A stretch of DNA of 62,844 bases from Bacteroidota bacterium. GTDB taxonomy: Bacteria > Bacteroidota > Bacteroidia > CAILMK01 > JAAYUY01. The translations under genes and the position numbers were made by a program. Location: positions 1 to 62,844 of the forward strand of contig JADHTG010000013.1 in assembly GCA_016776505.1 (NCBI GenBank). The letters run 5' to 3'. Shown here one piece after another: positions 1 to 8,460 of this stretch (positions are counted from its first letter, which is position 1; the number at the start of each line of letters is the position of its first letter). The notes beneath the pieces were generated by a model. The model was given only the letters and a program-made list of their open reading frames with translations. It ran no database searches and was not told where the DNA came from.

Positions 1-1125
1 ACTGATTTCCTGGATGGATTTTACAGATCCATCGCTATTAAGAAATAAAACTTCTACTTTACCTTTAACAGAGTTGATCCCATTTCCAGGCATACCAACA
101 ATAACATCAACGTTGCCATCACCATCCAAATCATTCATATTCGCAATCGATTGACCTAAGAAATCATCACCAACAAAACTTACGGATGATAAACCCTGTG
201 TTTTACTTATTTTCTTGGTAATTTTAACTGTTCCATTTGAGTTTAGAAACAATATATATAATGCGCCATAATTGGCTCCACCATCATTTTCCCGAAATGC
301 AGAAGTAATAATATCATTTACACCATCCTTGTTCAAATCTCCAATCCCTTCAATGCAACATCCAAAAAAACCATCCTTTTCCAAATTTCCTGCAAATCCT
401 CCATTCCCCTCAGTAATGTACGTTTTGTTTTTAACAGTTCCATCAGCATTTAAAAATAAAATCCAAATGGCGCCTTTTGAAATACCACTTACAGTATGTC
501 TAGGTCCACCAACAGCAATGTCATCAATTCCATCTTTATCCAAATCTCCAATTAATGCAATGTCTGACCCAAATGCAGCTCTATTGCCTAACGTTGTATT
601 TAAACCTCCTGACAATTCACTGATTTTTGTAAATTTCTTGGTAGTGCCATCAGAATCAAGAAAAATAATGTAAACGGCACCTTTACCATCTCCTCCATCA
701 TCATCTGCTCCTGCTCCAACAGCTATTTCACATATGCCGTTTTTATCCAAGTCACCAATAGCATTCATGCCAGCACCAAAATGATCTTCATCGTTCAAGC
801 CTGCATTAAATGCTCCATGAATATCACTGATTTTTTTATATGTTTTAATTGTACCATCAGGCTTTAGGAGTAAGATCCAGACTCCTCCTTTATCATAGCC
901 TCCATCATCATCTTGAAATGAACCAACTGCTACATCTCCCACCCCATCTCCATCAATATCATTTAAATAAGTTACAGAACTCCCAAAAAAATCACCATCA
1001 GAAAGTGTTCCAACAAAATTGTTGGACAATGCTCCAATTTTCAAGGAACTTTTAACTGTACCAGGTTGAGTGAATGCGGAAAAATAAAGAACTGTTAAAC
1101 ATAGTAAGAACGCAGTTTTTATCAT
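1..1125 (-). CDS. Secreted FG-GAP (integrin-alpha-like) repeat protein, 3' end cut by window edge
   Basis: I translated this frame from the complement: it opens with MIKTAFLLCLTVLYFSAFTQ, a clear Sec signal peptide, and stays open for 375 codons to the first base of the window, so the C-terminus is missing. At least five repeats of about 69 residues each carry a DxDxDG-type calcium loop followed by a hydrophobic strand (DIDGDGVGDVAVG, DLDKNGICEIAVG, DLDKDGIDDIAVG, DLNKDGVNDIITS, DLDGDGNVDVIVG). This is the FG-GAP/VCBS pattern that folds as a seven-bladed beta-propeller in integrin alpha chains. The protein is probably exported to the cell surface or medium; such proteins in this phylum often end in a T9SS sorting domain, but that end is not visible. 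It lies 84 bases downstream of the SIS gene on the same strand. No enzymatic function is implied. Confidence 0.82.
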   Translation of the reverse strand, partial: MIKTAFLLCLTVLYFSAFTQPGTVKSSLKIGALSNNFVGTLSDGDFFGSSVTYLNDIDGDGVGDVAVGSFQDDDGGYDKGGVWILLLKPDGTIKTYKKISDIHGAFNAGLNDEDHFGAGMNAIGDLDKNGICEIAVGAGADDDGGDGKGAVYIIFLDSDGTTKKFTKISELSGGLNTTLGNRAAFGSDIALIGDLDKDGIDDIAVGGPRHTVSGISKGAIWILFLNADGTVKNKTYITEGNGGFAGNLEKDGFFGCCIEGIGDLNKDGVNDIITSAFRENDGGANYGALYILFLNSNGTVKITKKISKTQGLSSVSFVGDDFLGQSIANMNDLDGDGNVDVIVGMPGNGINSVKGKVEVLFLNSDGSVKSIQEIS

Positions 1126-1209
1126 TATATGAAAAATTAAGAGTTTCCGTTTGTAAAAAATTGTCGCCTAAATTACTGTTTTTTATTTAAACGATTTAGT
1201 TTGAAAATA

Positions 1210-1776
1210 TTATATTAATTTATGAGAATAATAGTCGGTGATCAGGTGAAGTAATAATGCATGTCCGATTTCAACTCTTCCATAATTATCTGAATTAAGC
1301 CAAAAATTATAATTTCCTAATGCTCTTAGAGGATTATCAGGGTTGAAGCCAGATAAAGTAAGGATTTTAGCTTGCTTTTGCCTGGCTGTTTTAACTGCGT
1401 TAATAATATTCATAGATGAACCAGAACTGCTTATCGCAATTAGCATATCATTTTTTCCTATTAATATTTCAAGCGGTTTGCTAAAAACCTGTTCATAGCC
1501 ATAATCATTTGCAAAACAAGTAAGTTGACTGTTGTCTGATAATGGGACAGCCTTTATTTTACAACTATTGATAAAATCAACAGACGAATGAGAAATGATT
1601 CCACTACTCCCTCCATTTCCAATTAAGTAAACAGTCCCCTTTTGCTTAGCCAGCTGTTCTAAATCAACTATAATTAAGGCAAAGGCTTTATTTATTTCTA
1701 TTGCAGTGAAGTTTTCAACGCTTGTTTCCGCTGAACTTATTATGTGATTAAAATTATCTATATACGGTGCAAACAT
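1210..1776 (-). CDS. SIS-domain protein, phosphoheptose isomerase (GmhA)-like
   Basis: This 188-residue protein is a single SIS (sugar isomerase) domain. It has the phosphosugar-binding loop VYLIGNGGSSG near residue 50 and a second Ser-rich loop AISSSGSSMNI near residue 115, both placed as in sedoheptulose-7-phosphate isomerase (GmhA, about 190 residues). GmhA makes D-glycero-D-manno-heptose 7-phosphate, the first step to NDP-heptose. The gene starts 4 bases after the HldE-like kinase/nucleotidyltransferase, which supports a shared heptose pathway. The C-terminal half ends in a helix with VEIGHALLLHLITDYY, resembling the family's His/Glu region. A DiaA-like role or another phosphosugar isomerase cannot be excluded from sequence alone, but the neighbours favour heptose synthesis. 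Cytoplasmic. Confidence 0.8.
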   Translation of the reverse strand: MFAPYIDNFNHIISSAETSVENFTAIEINKAFALIIVDLEQLAKQKGTVYLIGNGGSSGIISHSSVDFINSCKIKAVPLSDNSQLTCFANDYGYEQVFSKPLEILIGKNDMLIAISSSGSSMNIINAVKTARQKQAKILTLSGFNPDNPLRALGNYNFWLNSDNYGRVEIGHALLLHLITDYYSHKLI

Positions 1777-1780
1777 GATT

Positions 1781-3313
1781 TCAGGTTAATAGTGTTTTCA
1801 GATACTTCATTAAAGGAACTTTTTCTATATATGATTTATTACCTAATATTTTTACTGCCATTGCCCCGACAGCATTGCCTATAAATACTATTTCTTCAGC
1901 AGGAACATTTATTTTAGCTAATAAAGAAGTTACAGAGAGGAAAGCATCACCTGCACCTATTGTATCAATTACCTCATGAGATAATACAGGAGACTTCACA
2001 GTTTGATTAGTATGGGAACTCCCTATTAAGGCACCTTCAGTACCCAGTGTGACAACACCATTTTTTGCATTTACCTTATGGATTAATTGAAAAAGTGATT
2101 TTTCAATTTCTGCGTGTTTGTCATGCATGGCTAGTCGCGCCTCTTCCTTGTCAATTGAAAAATAATCACAGGATGAATATTTATTTAATAAATTATATCC
2201 CATGTTAGCACTATTCGTCTGAGTATTCAATACCGTAAACAGTCTTAATTCATCAATGCATGAAACAATTTCACTATCTATTAATCCATGCCCAAAATCT
2301 GCAACGACAATTAAATCATATGTTTCTTCACAGCTTTTTAGTTCGTCGATTACCTTTTGCTTATCAGATTTTGAAAGAGGTGAATCATTAATTTCGATGA
2401 CCTCAAATAATTTATGTTTAAAGACTTTATCAACGAATCTTCTCTTTACCACAGTTGGTCTCCCCGGAGTATAAATTCCTTTAAAAATTACTTTGGGATT
2501 CAGTTTTTCTTTGATAAAATCCAGGTAGTTGGTTGACTCATTTTGTCCGTAACTAGTGATTAACCTGACTTCCTTGACAAAACCGGCTATATGGTTGGCC
2601 ACAGCAAGTGCCCCTCCAGCATAAATTTCAGATTGTAATTTCTTGGCTGATATTGTCGCAGATTTAGACGCTTTTCCCAATGGACTTACAAATTGATATT
2701 CATCCAGAATAATATCTCCTAAAACCAGCACTTTTAGATCTACGATTTTATCAAAATAATTTTTAAGTTGATCATAAGATAAACGTAACCTTAAATCAGC
2801 AAGATATTCCTTTATTTCTTCAGATGAATCCTCCAAATGCCTGTTTATTAGCCTGGATGAACTAAACTGTATCTCTTCAGTAAAAACCAGTTTTCCTCCG
2901 TATTCTTCTACCTTGTTTCTTTCTTCAACAATACCCCCGGTAATATCTTCTAATTCAATTTTATAGTCCTGTCCTTTTACATAAAAGTCAGGTTTTATGG
3001 CTTCAATTGCTGTTATTGCTGTAGAAAATCTATTAATTGCCACAAAATCAACATATTGAAGAGCAGCAATATTTTCAGCTCGCAATGACTCAGTAAAAAT
3101 GGGTCTTCCCGGACCTTTATTTACATGTTTATCTTCTGTGATTGTTACCACTAGTACATCCCCGAATCTATTAGCTGCTTCAAAATGCTTGATATGACCA
3201 GGGTGAATTAAGTCAAAAACTCCATGACAATGAACAACAGTTTTTCCTTCCTCCTTAAGTTTTGAAATAATCTGTCCAAGTTGATCCAGTAAATATATTT
3301 TGTTCTTTATCAT
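1781..3313 (-). CDS. HldE-like bifunctional sugar nucleotidyltransferase/PfkB kinase with reversed domain order
   Basis: Two enzymes are fused in 510 residues. The N-terminal part (about 15-160) is a cytidylyltransferase-fold domain with HGVFDLIHPGHIKHF (the HxGH motif) and the heptose-type VKGQDY motif. The C-terminal part (about 190-510) is a ribokinase/PfkB kinase with GDIILDEY, AGGALAVANHI and the catalytic anion-hole motif DTIGAGDAF. The E. coli counterpart HldE phosphorylates heptose 7-phosphate and then adenylylates heptose 1-phosphate, but there the kinase comes first and the nucleotidyltransferase last. Here the order is inverted. The gene overlaps the upstream SDR gene by 4 bases and is followed after 4 bases by the GmhA-like gene, so the three are probably translated together. 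The nucleotide used (ADP, GDP or CDP) and the exact sugar cannot be read from the sequence. Confidence 0.85.
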   Translation of the reverse strand: MIKNKIYLLDQLGQIISKLKEEGKTVVHCHGVFDLIHPGHIKHFEAANRFGDVLVVTITEDKHVNKGPGRPIFTESLRAENIAALQYVDFVAINRFSTAITAIEAIKPDFYVKGQDYKIELEDITGGIVEERNKVEEYGGKLVFTEEIQFSSSRLINRHLEDSSEEIKEYLADLRLRLSYDQLKNYFDKIVDLKVLVLGDIILDEYQFVSPLGKASKSATISAKKLQSEIYAGGALAVANHIAGFVKEVRLITSYGQNESTNYLDFIKEKLNPKVIFKGIYTPGRPTVVKRRFVDKVFKHKLFEVIEINDSPLSKSDKQKVIDELKSCEETYDLIVVADFGHGLIDSEIVSCIDELRLFTVLNTQTNSANMGYNLLNKYSSCDYFSIDKEEARLAMHDKHAEIEKSLFQLIHKVNAKNGVVTLGTEGALIGSSHTNQTVKSPVLSHEVIDTIGAGDAFLSVTSLLAKINVPAEEIVFIGNAVGAMAVKILGNKSYIEKVPLMKYLKTLLT

Positions 3314-4299
3314 TTCCCTAAATATTTAAACCAGTCTTTTGTCGCTTCAGCAATAGATAGCTGATCCCAAAGTGGTGCCTCTCTCCAATAGTCAATCTGA
3401 TCAATCATTTTTTGCACTCCTTTTTCAAAACTGACTTTTGGCTCCCAATTCAATAATTTTCTGATTTTTGAAATATCTGCAAAAGTACAATCAGGTTCAC
3501 CTGGTCTTTTAGGAATATAGGTCACTTCGCCACCTAATAATTCAACCAGACGATTTATGCTATATGTATTTCCACTTCCAACATTCATAATCTCGCCAGC
3601 TGCATCAGGATGTTCTGCAGCAGTAATACATGCATTTGCAATATCAGAAACATAAGTAAAATCCCGGGTTTGAGTTCCATTTCCTACAACAGTAAATGGT
3701 TTTTTATTCAGTTTTTGCGCTAAAAACACGCCAAAAACAGCTCCATAAGTTCCGGATGTCCTTGACCTTGTTCCATACACATTGAAAAAACGCATACTAG
3801 TTACAGGCAATTCATATATATAATGCCAATTCATGACATATTGCTCACCTAAATACTTTGTTGTTGCATAAGGATATTGTGGTCGAATTTCTGCAGATTC
3901 TAGAGTAGGATAGGCATCAGGAATTCCATAACATGATGAAGAAGCAGCATAAATGAAGCGTTTTACATCATGTTTGCGAGCGGCTTCCAAAACTGAAATG
4001 GTACCATTCACATTTGAATTATGATACAACAATGGCATTTGAATAGAGGGAACTATATCAGCCAAAGCTGCGATATGAAATACCCAATCAATATTTTTAA
4101 ACCAGGGTTCAATTTGTTCATGATCAGAAATATCGCATTCAACAAAAGTTAAATTGGGATTGCTCCTGAGATGTTCAATATTTAAAAGTCTACCCGTGCT
4201 TAAATTGTCTATAATGATGACTTCATCACCTCTCATCAATAAAGCTTCAGCAATGTGACTTCCAATAAATCCGCATCCTCCTGTAACTAAAGTCCTCAT
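3310..4299 (-). CDS. NAD-dependent sugar-nucleotide epimerase/dehydratase (extended SDR)
   Basis: The 329-residue protein has the extended-SDR layout: an N-terminal NAD-binding TGGCGFIGSH (residues 6-15), DNLSTG after the second strand, the catalytic Ser region AASSSCYG, and the YxxxK pair in YPYATTK. The C-terminal part has RFFNVYG and the RDFTYVSDIA segment typical of UDP-glucose 4-epimerase-like enzymes acting on NDP-sugars. It lacks the sequence hallmarks I would expect of HldD, so it is more likely a 4-epimerase, or a partner in 4- or 6-position oxidation, than the standard heptose 6-epimerase. It overlaps both neighbours by 4 bases in an ATGA-type arrangement, which suggests translational coupling inside the glycan cassette. 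The substrate is unresolved. Confidence 0.85.
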   Translation of the reverse strand: MRTLVTGGCGFIGSHIAEALLMRGDEVIIIDNLSTGRLLNIEHLRSNPNLTFVECDISDHEQIEPWFKNIDWVFHIAALADIVPSIQMPLLYHNSNVNGTISVLEAARKHDVKRFIYAASSSCYGIPDAYPTLESAEIRPQYPYATTKYLGEQYVMNWHYIYELPVTSMRFFNVYGTRSRTSGTYGAVFGVFLAQKLNKKPFTVVGNGTQTRDFTYVSDIANACITAAEHPDAAGEIMNVGSGNTYSINRLVELLGGEVTYIPKRPGEPDCTFADISKIRKLLNWEPKVSFEKGVQKMIDQIDYWREAPLWDQLSIAEATKDWFKYLGK

Positions 4300-5402
4300 T
4301 TTCTCTCCTTAAAAAACTCAACAATTTTATTACAAACATAATGTACCTGGTCATCACCTAATTCAGGATAAATAGGTAAACTTAGAATTTCCTGCACCTG
4401 TTTTTCTGTTACAGGAAAACTGCCATCTCTATAATTCAACTCCTTTGCAGCCTCCTGTAGGTGAATTGGAATTGGATAATGAATTTTAGTTTCTATTTCA
4501 TTATTAAACAAAAAAGCCTGTAAATCATCTCTTTTCTCTGTTTGGATAATAAACGTATGATAAACTGCTTTTTCCTTTTCATTATCTTTAGGTACAACCA
4601 CATAGTCGACAAGAGTTGATTGATATATGGAAGCTAGATATCTTCTACGTTGGTTCCAACTTTCAAGGTGACTCAATTTGACGTTAAGTATTGCTGCCTG
4701 CACCTCATCAAGCCTGCTGTTCAAACTCCATTCAACACACTCATCTCTATTCTTTAAACCATGATTCCGTAAAAGAAGGAGTTTATTTTTGAGTTCCCTG
4801 TCATTGGTTGTAATTACCCCCCCATCTCCTGAAGCTGATAGATTTTTAAGTGGATGTAGACTGAAACAAGCCATCGTTCCAATACTGCCAACCGCTTTAT
4901 CCTTGTATGTTGCTCCGACAGCTTGTGCTGCATCTTCAATAATAAATATCCCCTCTTCATTTGCAATTTCACAAATGGCATCCATATCCGCAGGACGACC
5001 TGTTAAATGCACCGGTATTATGGCTTTAGTTTGAGGTGTAATTGCGTTTCTAACTGCTTGTGGATCAATATTGAAATCATCCCTAACATCTGCAAAAACA
5101 GGAGTTGCTCCAACCAGAACAATGGAGGAGGCAGATGCAAGAAATGAGTTTGGAGCAGTAATCACCTCATCACCCGGACCAATTCCCAGAACTTTCATTG
5201 CCAGTACTAAGGCATCTGTTCCGTTTGCTACACCAATAGCATATTTAGTTTGACACAGTTCTGCAAATTTCTTTTCAAATTCTTCGACAGCTTTACCGAG
5301 AATAAACTGCCCGCTTGTCAGAATTTTTTCTACTTCTGCAAGCAGTTCACCTTTAATAGGGATATGTTGAGCATTTATATCAATATAGGGCACTCTCATC
5401 AC
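4296..5402 (-). CDS. DegT/DnrJ/EryC1/StrS-family sugar aminotransferase
   Basis: This 368-residue protein is a PLP-dependent sugar aminotransferase of the DegT/StrS family (fold type I). It shows the N-terminal GKAVEEFEKKFAEL and GVANGTDAL segments, the cofactor region EDAAQAVGATYKDKAVGS, and the Schiff-base lysine in FSLHPLKNLSASGDGG, followed by RNHGLKNRDE. Family members transfer an amino group from glutamate to a 3-keto or 4-keto NDP-sugar. The gene sits between two SDR genes with 4-base overlaps on both sides, so a neighbouring SDR probably supplies the keto-sugar. Its presence beside GmhA/HldE-like genes suggests that the final sugar may be an amino sugar; whether the amino sugar and the heptose are one molecule is an inference. 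Length is normal for the family. Confidence 0.88.
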   Translation of the reverse strand: MMRVPYIDINAQHIPIKGELLAEVEKILTSGQFILGKAVEEFEKKFAELCQTKYAIGVANGTDALVLAMKVLGIGPGDEVITAPNSFLASASSIVLVGATPVFADVRDDFNIDPQAVRNAITPQTKAIIPVHLTGRPADMDAICEIANEEGIFIIEDAAQAVGATYKDKAVGSIGTMACFSLHPLKNLSASGDGGVITTNDRELKNKLLLLRNHGLKNRDECVEWSLNSRLDEVQAAILNVKLSHLESWNQRRRYLASIYQSTLVDYVVVPKDNEKEKAVYHTFIIQTEKRDDLQAFLFNNEIETKIHYPIPIHLQEAAKELNYRDGSFPVTEKQVQEILSLPIYPELGDDQVHYVCNKIVEFFKERK

Positions 5403-6385
5403 ATTAAGTCAATGTTTTGCATTCGCTTCACGTTGAAATACCTATCATCTGAGAGGGAATCTGGAATTAATCCCTTTTCAAAAGCAATCTTTAAATCCTT
5501 GACAGCGTCTTCAATTGTATGTTTAGGTTCAAAACCCAGTTCTTTTTTGATTTTAGCTGAAGAAATATGGTAAGAACGATGATCATCGGTAGGTGTAGTT
5601 ATTATCTTCACTTTATCACCAATAACATTTTTCACCATTTCCGCAATTTCAGAGACTGTGTAATTTTCGTACCCAGCATTGAAAATCTTAGCAGCAATTT
5701 TCTTATCAGACACATTAAGCAAATCAATATACAAATCCACAATATCTTCAATATGAATATTAGGGCGTTTTTGGTCTCCACCAAATACTGTAATTTGACC
5801 TTTATTAACAGCTAAATTTGTTAATATGTTTACTGTAAGGTCAAGTCGCAATCTGCGAGAATATCCACATACTGTTGCAGGTCTTATTGTTACAACGGTA
5901 AAGTTATCAGACATATAAGACATGAGAATCCTTTCACATACAGCCTTGAATTTTGAATAATCTGTCAAAGGCTCCAATTCAACATCTTCAGTTACATTTG
6001 GCACATCTTTTATTCCATAGACACTTGATGATGAAGCATAAATAAAGCGTTTTATCCCAGCTTCCTTTGAAATCCTTACCAAAGGCTCAAATGCATCCAG
6101 ATTAATAGATTTGCCTAAATCCGGATTAAGTTCAAAACTCGGATCATTTGAAATACAGGCTAAATGAATTACAGCATCATTTCCTTCAATTGTTTTACGA
6201 AGTAATTCTTTATCTCGTATATCACCTTTAATTTTTATCAGATTAGGGTGATTGTTTAATGTGTCTTCACCATAAATCATCAGGTCAATAACAGTAATTT
6301 TATAGCCTTCATCTAATAATTTTGGGACTAATGCTGACCCTACGTATCCTGCTCCACCAGTAATATAAATATTTTTTAAATGCAT
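5399..6385 (-). CDS. NAD-dependent sugar-nucleotide epimerase/dehydratase (extended SDR), second copy
   Basis: A second extended SDR of 328 residues, clearly different from the one at 3310-4299. It has TGGAGYVGSALV near residue 10, VIDLMIYG after strand 2, ASSSSVYG, and the catalytic tyrosine and lysine in YSKFK, then IRPATVCGYSRRLRLDL and a substrate-binding region with PNIHIEDIVDLY. This resembles the NDP-sugar epimerase/dehydratase group often found in O-antigen and capsule loci. It is the first gene of the tightly coupled five-gene set (5399 back to 1210) and starts 6 bases after a sulfotransferase gene. Likely role: epimerisation or oxidation of the NDP-sugar before or after the aminotransferase. 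The exact reaction is not resolvable by eye. Confidence 0.83.
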   Translation of the reverse strand: MHLKNIYITGGAGYVGSALVPKLLDEGYKITVIDLMIYGEDTLNNHPNLIKIKGDIRDKELLRKTIEGNDAVIHLACISNDPSFELNPDLGKSINLDAFEPLVRISKEAGIKRFIYASSSSVYGIKDVPNVTEDVELEPLTDYSKFKAVCERILMSYMSDNFTVVTIRPATVCGYSRRLRLDLTVNILTNLAVNKGQITVFGGDQKRPNIHIEDIVDLYIDLLNVSDKKIAAKIFNAGYENYTVSEIAEMVKNVIGDKVKIITTPTDDHRSYHISSAKIKKELGFEPKHTIEDAVKDLKIAFEKGLIPDSLSDDRYFNVKRMQNIDLM

Positions 6386-6391
6386 TTAATA

Positions 6392-7159
6392 TTATTTATA
6401 ATTGTAATAAGATAACTCGTTTGAAGCAATGGATTTTATTACCTCAATTTTGTCCCTGCCACATTTGGATTTGGTACTTTTTCCCCAGATTTGATTTACA
6501 GTATCTAGCATATTATCCTCAAAATCAATTTGTAAAAATTTGCACATTTTAATAAGTTCGTTTTTTGTATTATTTGTTAAATCTTCATATCTAATCAAGA
6601 GAAATTGCTTAGCTAAATCTTTATTCTTTTCAAAGTATATTCTAATAATTGAGTTCAGGGTTACCCAACTTCCGGCAATTTTTACTGCATCCCCATCCAT
6701 TTCATGACGAGATGCAAAAGAAGGGAAACAATCAACAGGATTTCGAACTAAATGAATCAGTTTAAAATCAGGTTTTACCTTAAACAAAAGATTTATATCT
6801 ACTGGCCGAGGAATTGGACTACCCATACATATTTCACCCAAAATAATATTCTTACTGTCGACAGATTCTAAATATTTATTTTGAATAAAACTAAAATAAT
6901 CAGTCAAGCCTTTTTTCCTGCCATTGTCAATACTTGAGATTAATGCTTCAAGATGTAAATTTAATTCAGGTAATGATCGTGCTTTATGAACTTGTGACGT
7001 ATTATCCTGACTCATAATCATATCAGTGGAAATGTAAAGCCATGGATGAGTGAAAACCGTCTTATATATTTTTGAATGTTGACCCAACAAACTCCTTGAT
7101 AACCATCTTCCACCTGAATGTGGCCACCATAATACACCAACTAACGTCTTTTTCTGCAT
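6392..7159 (-). CDS. PAPS-dependent sulfotransferase-family protein
   Basis: The 255-residue protein shows the layout of the P-loop sulfotransferase superfamily: an N-terminal loop VLWWPHSGGRWLSRSLL (5'-phosphosulfate-binding site; the classical GxxRSGTT is altered to PHSGGRW), the 3'-phosphate-binding segment LVRNPVDCFPSFASR, and the IRYEDL motif in the second half. These are the recognisable PAPS-binding elements of carbohydrate sulfotransferases. No signal peptide is present, so it should act in the cytoplasm on a lipid-linked or nucleotide-linked glycan. It stands 6 bases before the SDR cassette, and a 104-base gap with no gene separates it from the glycosyltransferase upstream. The altered first loop leaves some doubt about activity. 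Acceptor unknown. Confidence 0.72.
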   Translation of the reverse strand: MQKKTLVGVLWWPHSGGRWLSRSLLGQHSKIYKTVFTHPWLYISTDMIMSQDNTSQVHKARSLPELNLHLEALISSIDNGRKKGLTDYFSFIQNKYLESVDSKNIILGEICMGSPIPRPVDINLLFKVKPDFKLIHLVRNPVDCFPSFASRHEMDGDAVKIAGSWVTLNSIIRIYFEKNKDLAKQFLLIRYEDLTNNTKNELIKMCKFLQIDFEDNMLDTVNQIWGKSTKSKCGRDKIEVIKSIASNELSYYNYK

Positions 7160-7263
7160 TATTAAATCTTTATAATTGGTTACAAAATTAGCATTTTATA
7201 GCAGATCAATAAATGCATATTTCTATTTAACAGAACCTGGATCATAATTCCATAGTTACACCC

Positions 7264-8448
7264 TCAGCTGTTGATGCTCTCATAAAAATCTTTCAATCTT
7301 GCTATTTGATATCTAATTGTCAGTTTTAATAGTGAATATTCCTGTTCATCTCTCTTTTCAGAATGTTCATTTAGATTTTTCAATTTTGAATTAAGACTTT
7401 CAAGTATATCTCCATTATCGTCAATACAAACAGCTCTTTTATACCTATTCAATATCCATTTTTGTAAAACTTGATCAATTATAAGGACCCCTAATCCAGC
7501 TTCCATATAATCAAATATCTTGGCTGCCATACTATAATGCCTTTTATTCTCATTATATCTTTTTGAAGTTGCAACAGATATTTGATTAGGAATTTGTAAG
7601 CTTACATCATACTTTTTAAGAGCTTTAATTAATAATGCATGGTCAAGCGATTCAAAGAATCTTAAATTAGTAATTCCTTTTGGTTTTTTTATAGAAATTT
7701 TATAAGATGGATAAACATCCATACTCCATCCAATTTTTCTGATTTCCTTGGCTATTAATAAGATAGATTCATTATAATTTCCTGCATAAACTATTGTCTT
7801 GTTCTCAATTTTTTCATTTATCAATCGATCAGGCTCTTTCATCATATATTCTGGAAAAAAGATCCTTCTGCCTTTGAATTTATATTTTAAAACACGTTTA
7901 CATAATTGAGTTTCTAGACTTCTGCAGCAAAGGCCGTCAGCATTCTCCAAACAATACCGCTCTTTCTTAATTTGACCTGGATAATGTACTCTAGCAATTT
8001 CAATATTTACAAAACCAGACATAACATCATAATCATCGAAAACTATTTTTCCAATCTTTTTTTTGATCATTAATTCTGCAATATCAAAATTCCATTTGGA
8101 GAAAATATGAAAAACTAATGGCTTAAACTTTCTGGATAGGTTAAGAAACCTTGCAGGACTATTCAATTGAAATATTTCAGTATAATTATCCTGATTAGTA
8201 ATTTCACCTTGTTTATACAATAATATTACTGGAAAATCCAGCATTATTAATCCTGAGACAATCTTTTCAACTCTTGGATAAAATTTATTAGCAATAATTA
8301 TTATGTACTTCTTTCCTTCTACTTCTTTTAGAACATCAATAATTTTTTTGTTATACTTCCTAAATTTTACGACATCCCGAAGGATATCTAAGATAGTAAG
8401 TAGAATGTTAAGTACCCGGATTTTTACTATTTTGAATGTCTTTTTCAA
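7264..8448 (-). CDS. Probable GT-B glycosyltransferase (GT4-like), divergent
   Basis: No strong family match is obvious, but the 394-residue protein has the feel of a two-domain GT-B glycosyltransferase. The N-terminal domain has a Rossmann-like IIIIANKFYPRVEKIVSGL and FDDYDVMSGF. The C-terminal domain has TIVYAGNYNESILLIAKEI, as in the donor-domain strand of GT4 enzymes, and the typical sugar-nucleotide region YSMAAKIFDYMEAGLGVLIID, comparable with K+FEYMA+G+PVI in GT4. A basic stretch at the N-terminus (about 1-40) may mediate membrane association. It lies between two sulfotransferase genes, so it probably adds one sugar during assembly of the sulfated glycan. Codon use and base composition look slightly more AT-rich than the flanking metabolic genes, as is usual for glycan loci. 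Confidence 0.6.
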   Translation of the reverse strand: MKKTFKIVKIRVLNILLTILDILRDVVKFRKYNKKIIDVLKEVEGKKYIIIIANKFYPRVEKIVSGLIMLDFPVILLYKQGEITNQDNYTEIFQLNSPARFLNLSRKFKPLVFHIFSKWNFDIAELMIKKKIGKIVFDDYDVMSGFVNIEIARVHYPGQIKKERYCLENADGLCCRSLETQLCKRVLKYKFKGRRIFFPEYMMKEPDRLINEKIENKTIVYAGNYNESILLIAKEIRKIGWSMDVYPSYKISIKKPKGITNLRFFESLDHALLIKALKKYDVSLQIPNQISVATSKRYNENKRHYSMAAKIFDYMEAGLGVLIIDQVLQKWILNRYKRAVCIDDNGDILESLNSKLKNLNEHSEKRDEQEYSLLKLTIRYQIARLKDFYESINS

Positions 8449-8460
8449 CTCTATATATAA

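Noticed and set aside
272..1055. Plus-strand open frames over the FG-GAP gene
   Set aside because: They are antisense to a well-supported minus-strand FG-GAP protein with signal peptide and calcium loops, and their own sequences look like codon-shadow composition.
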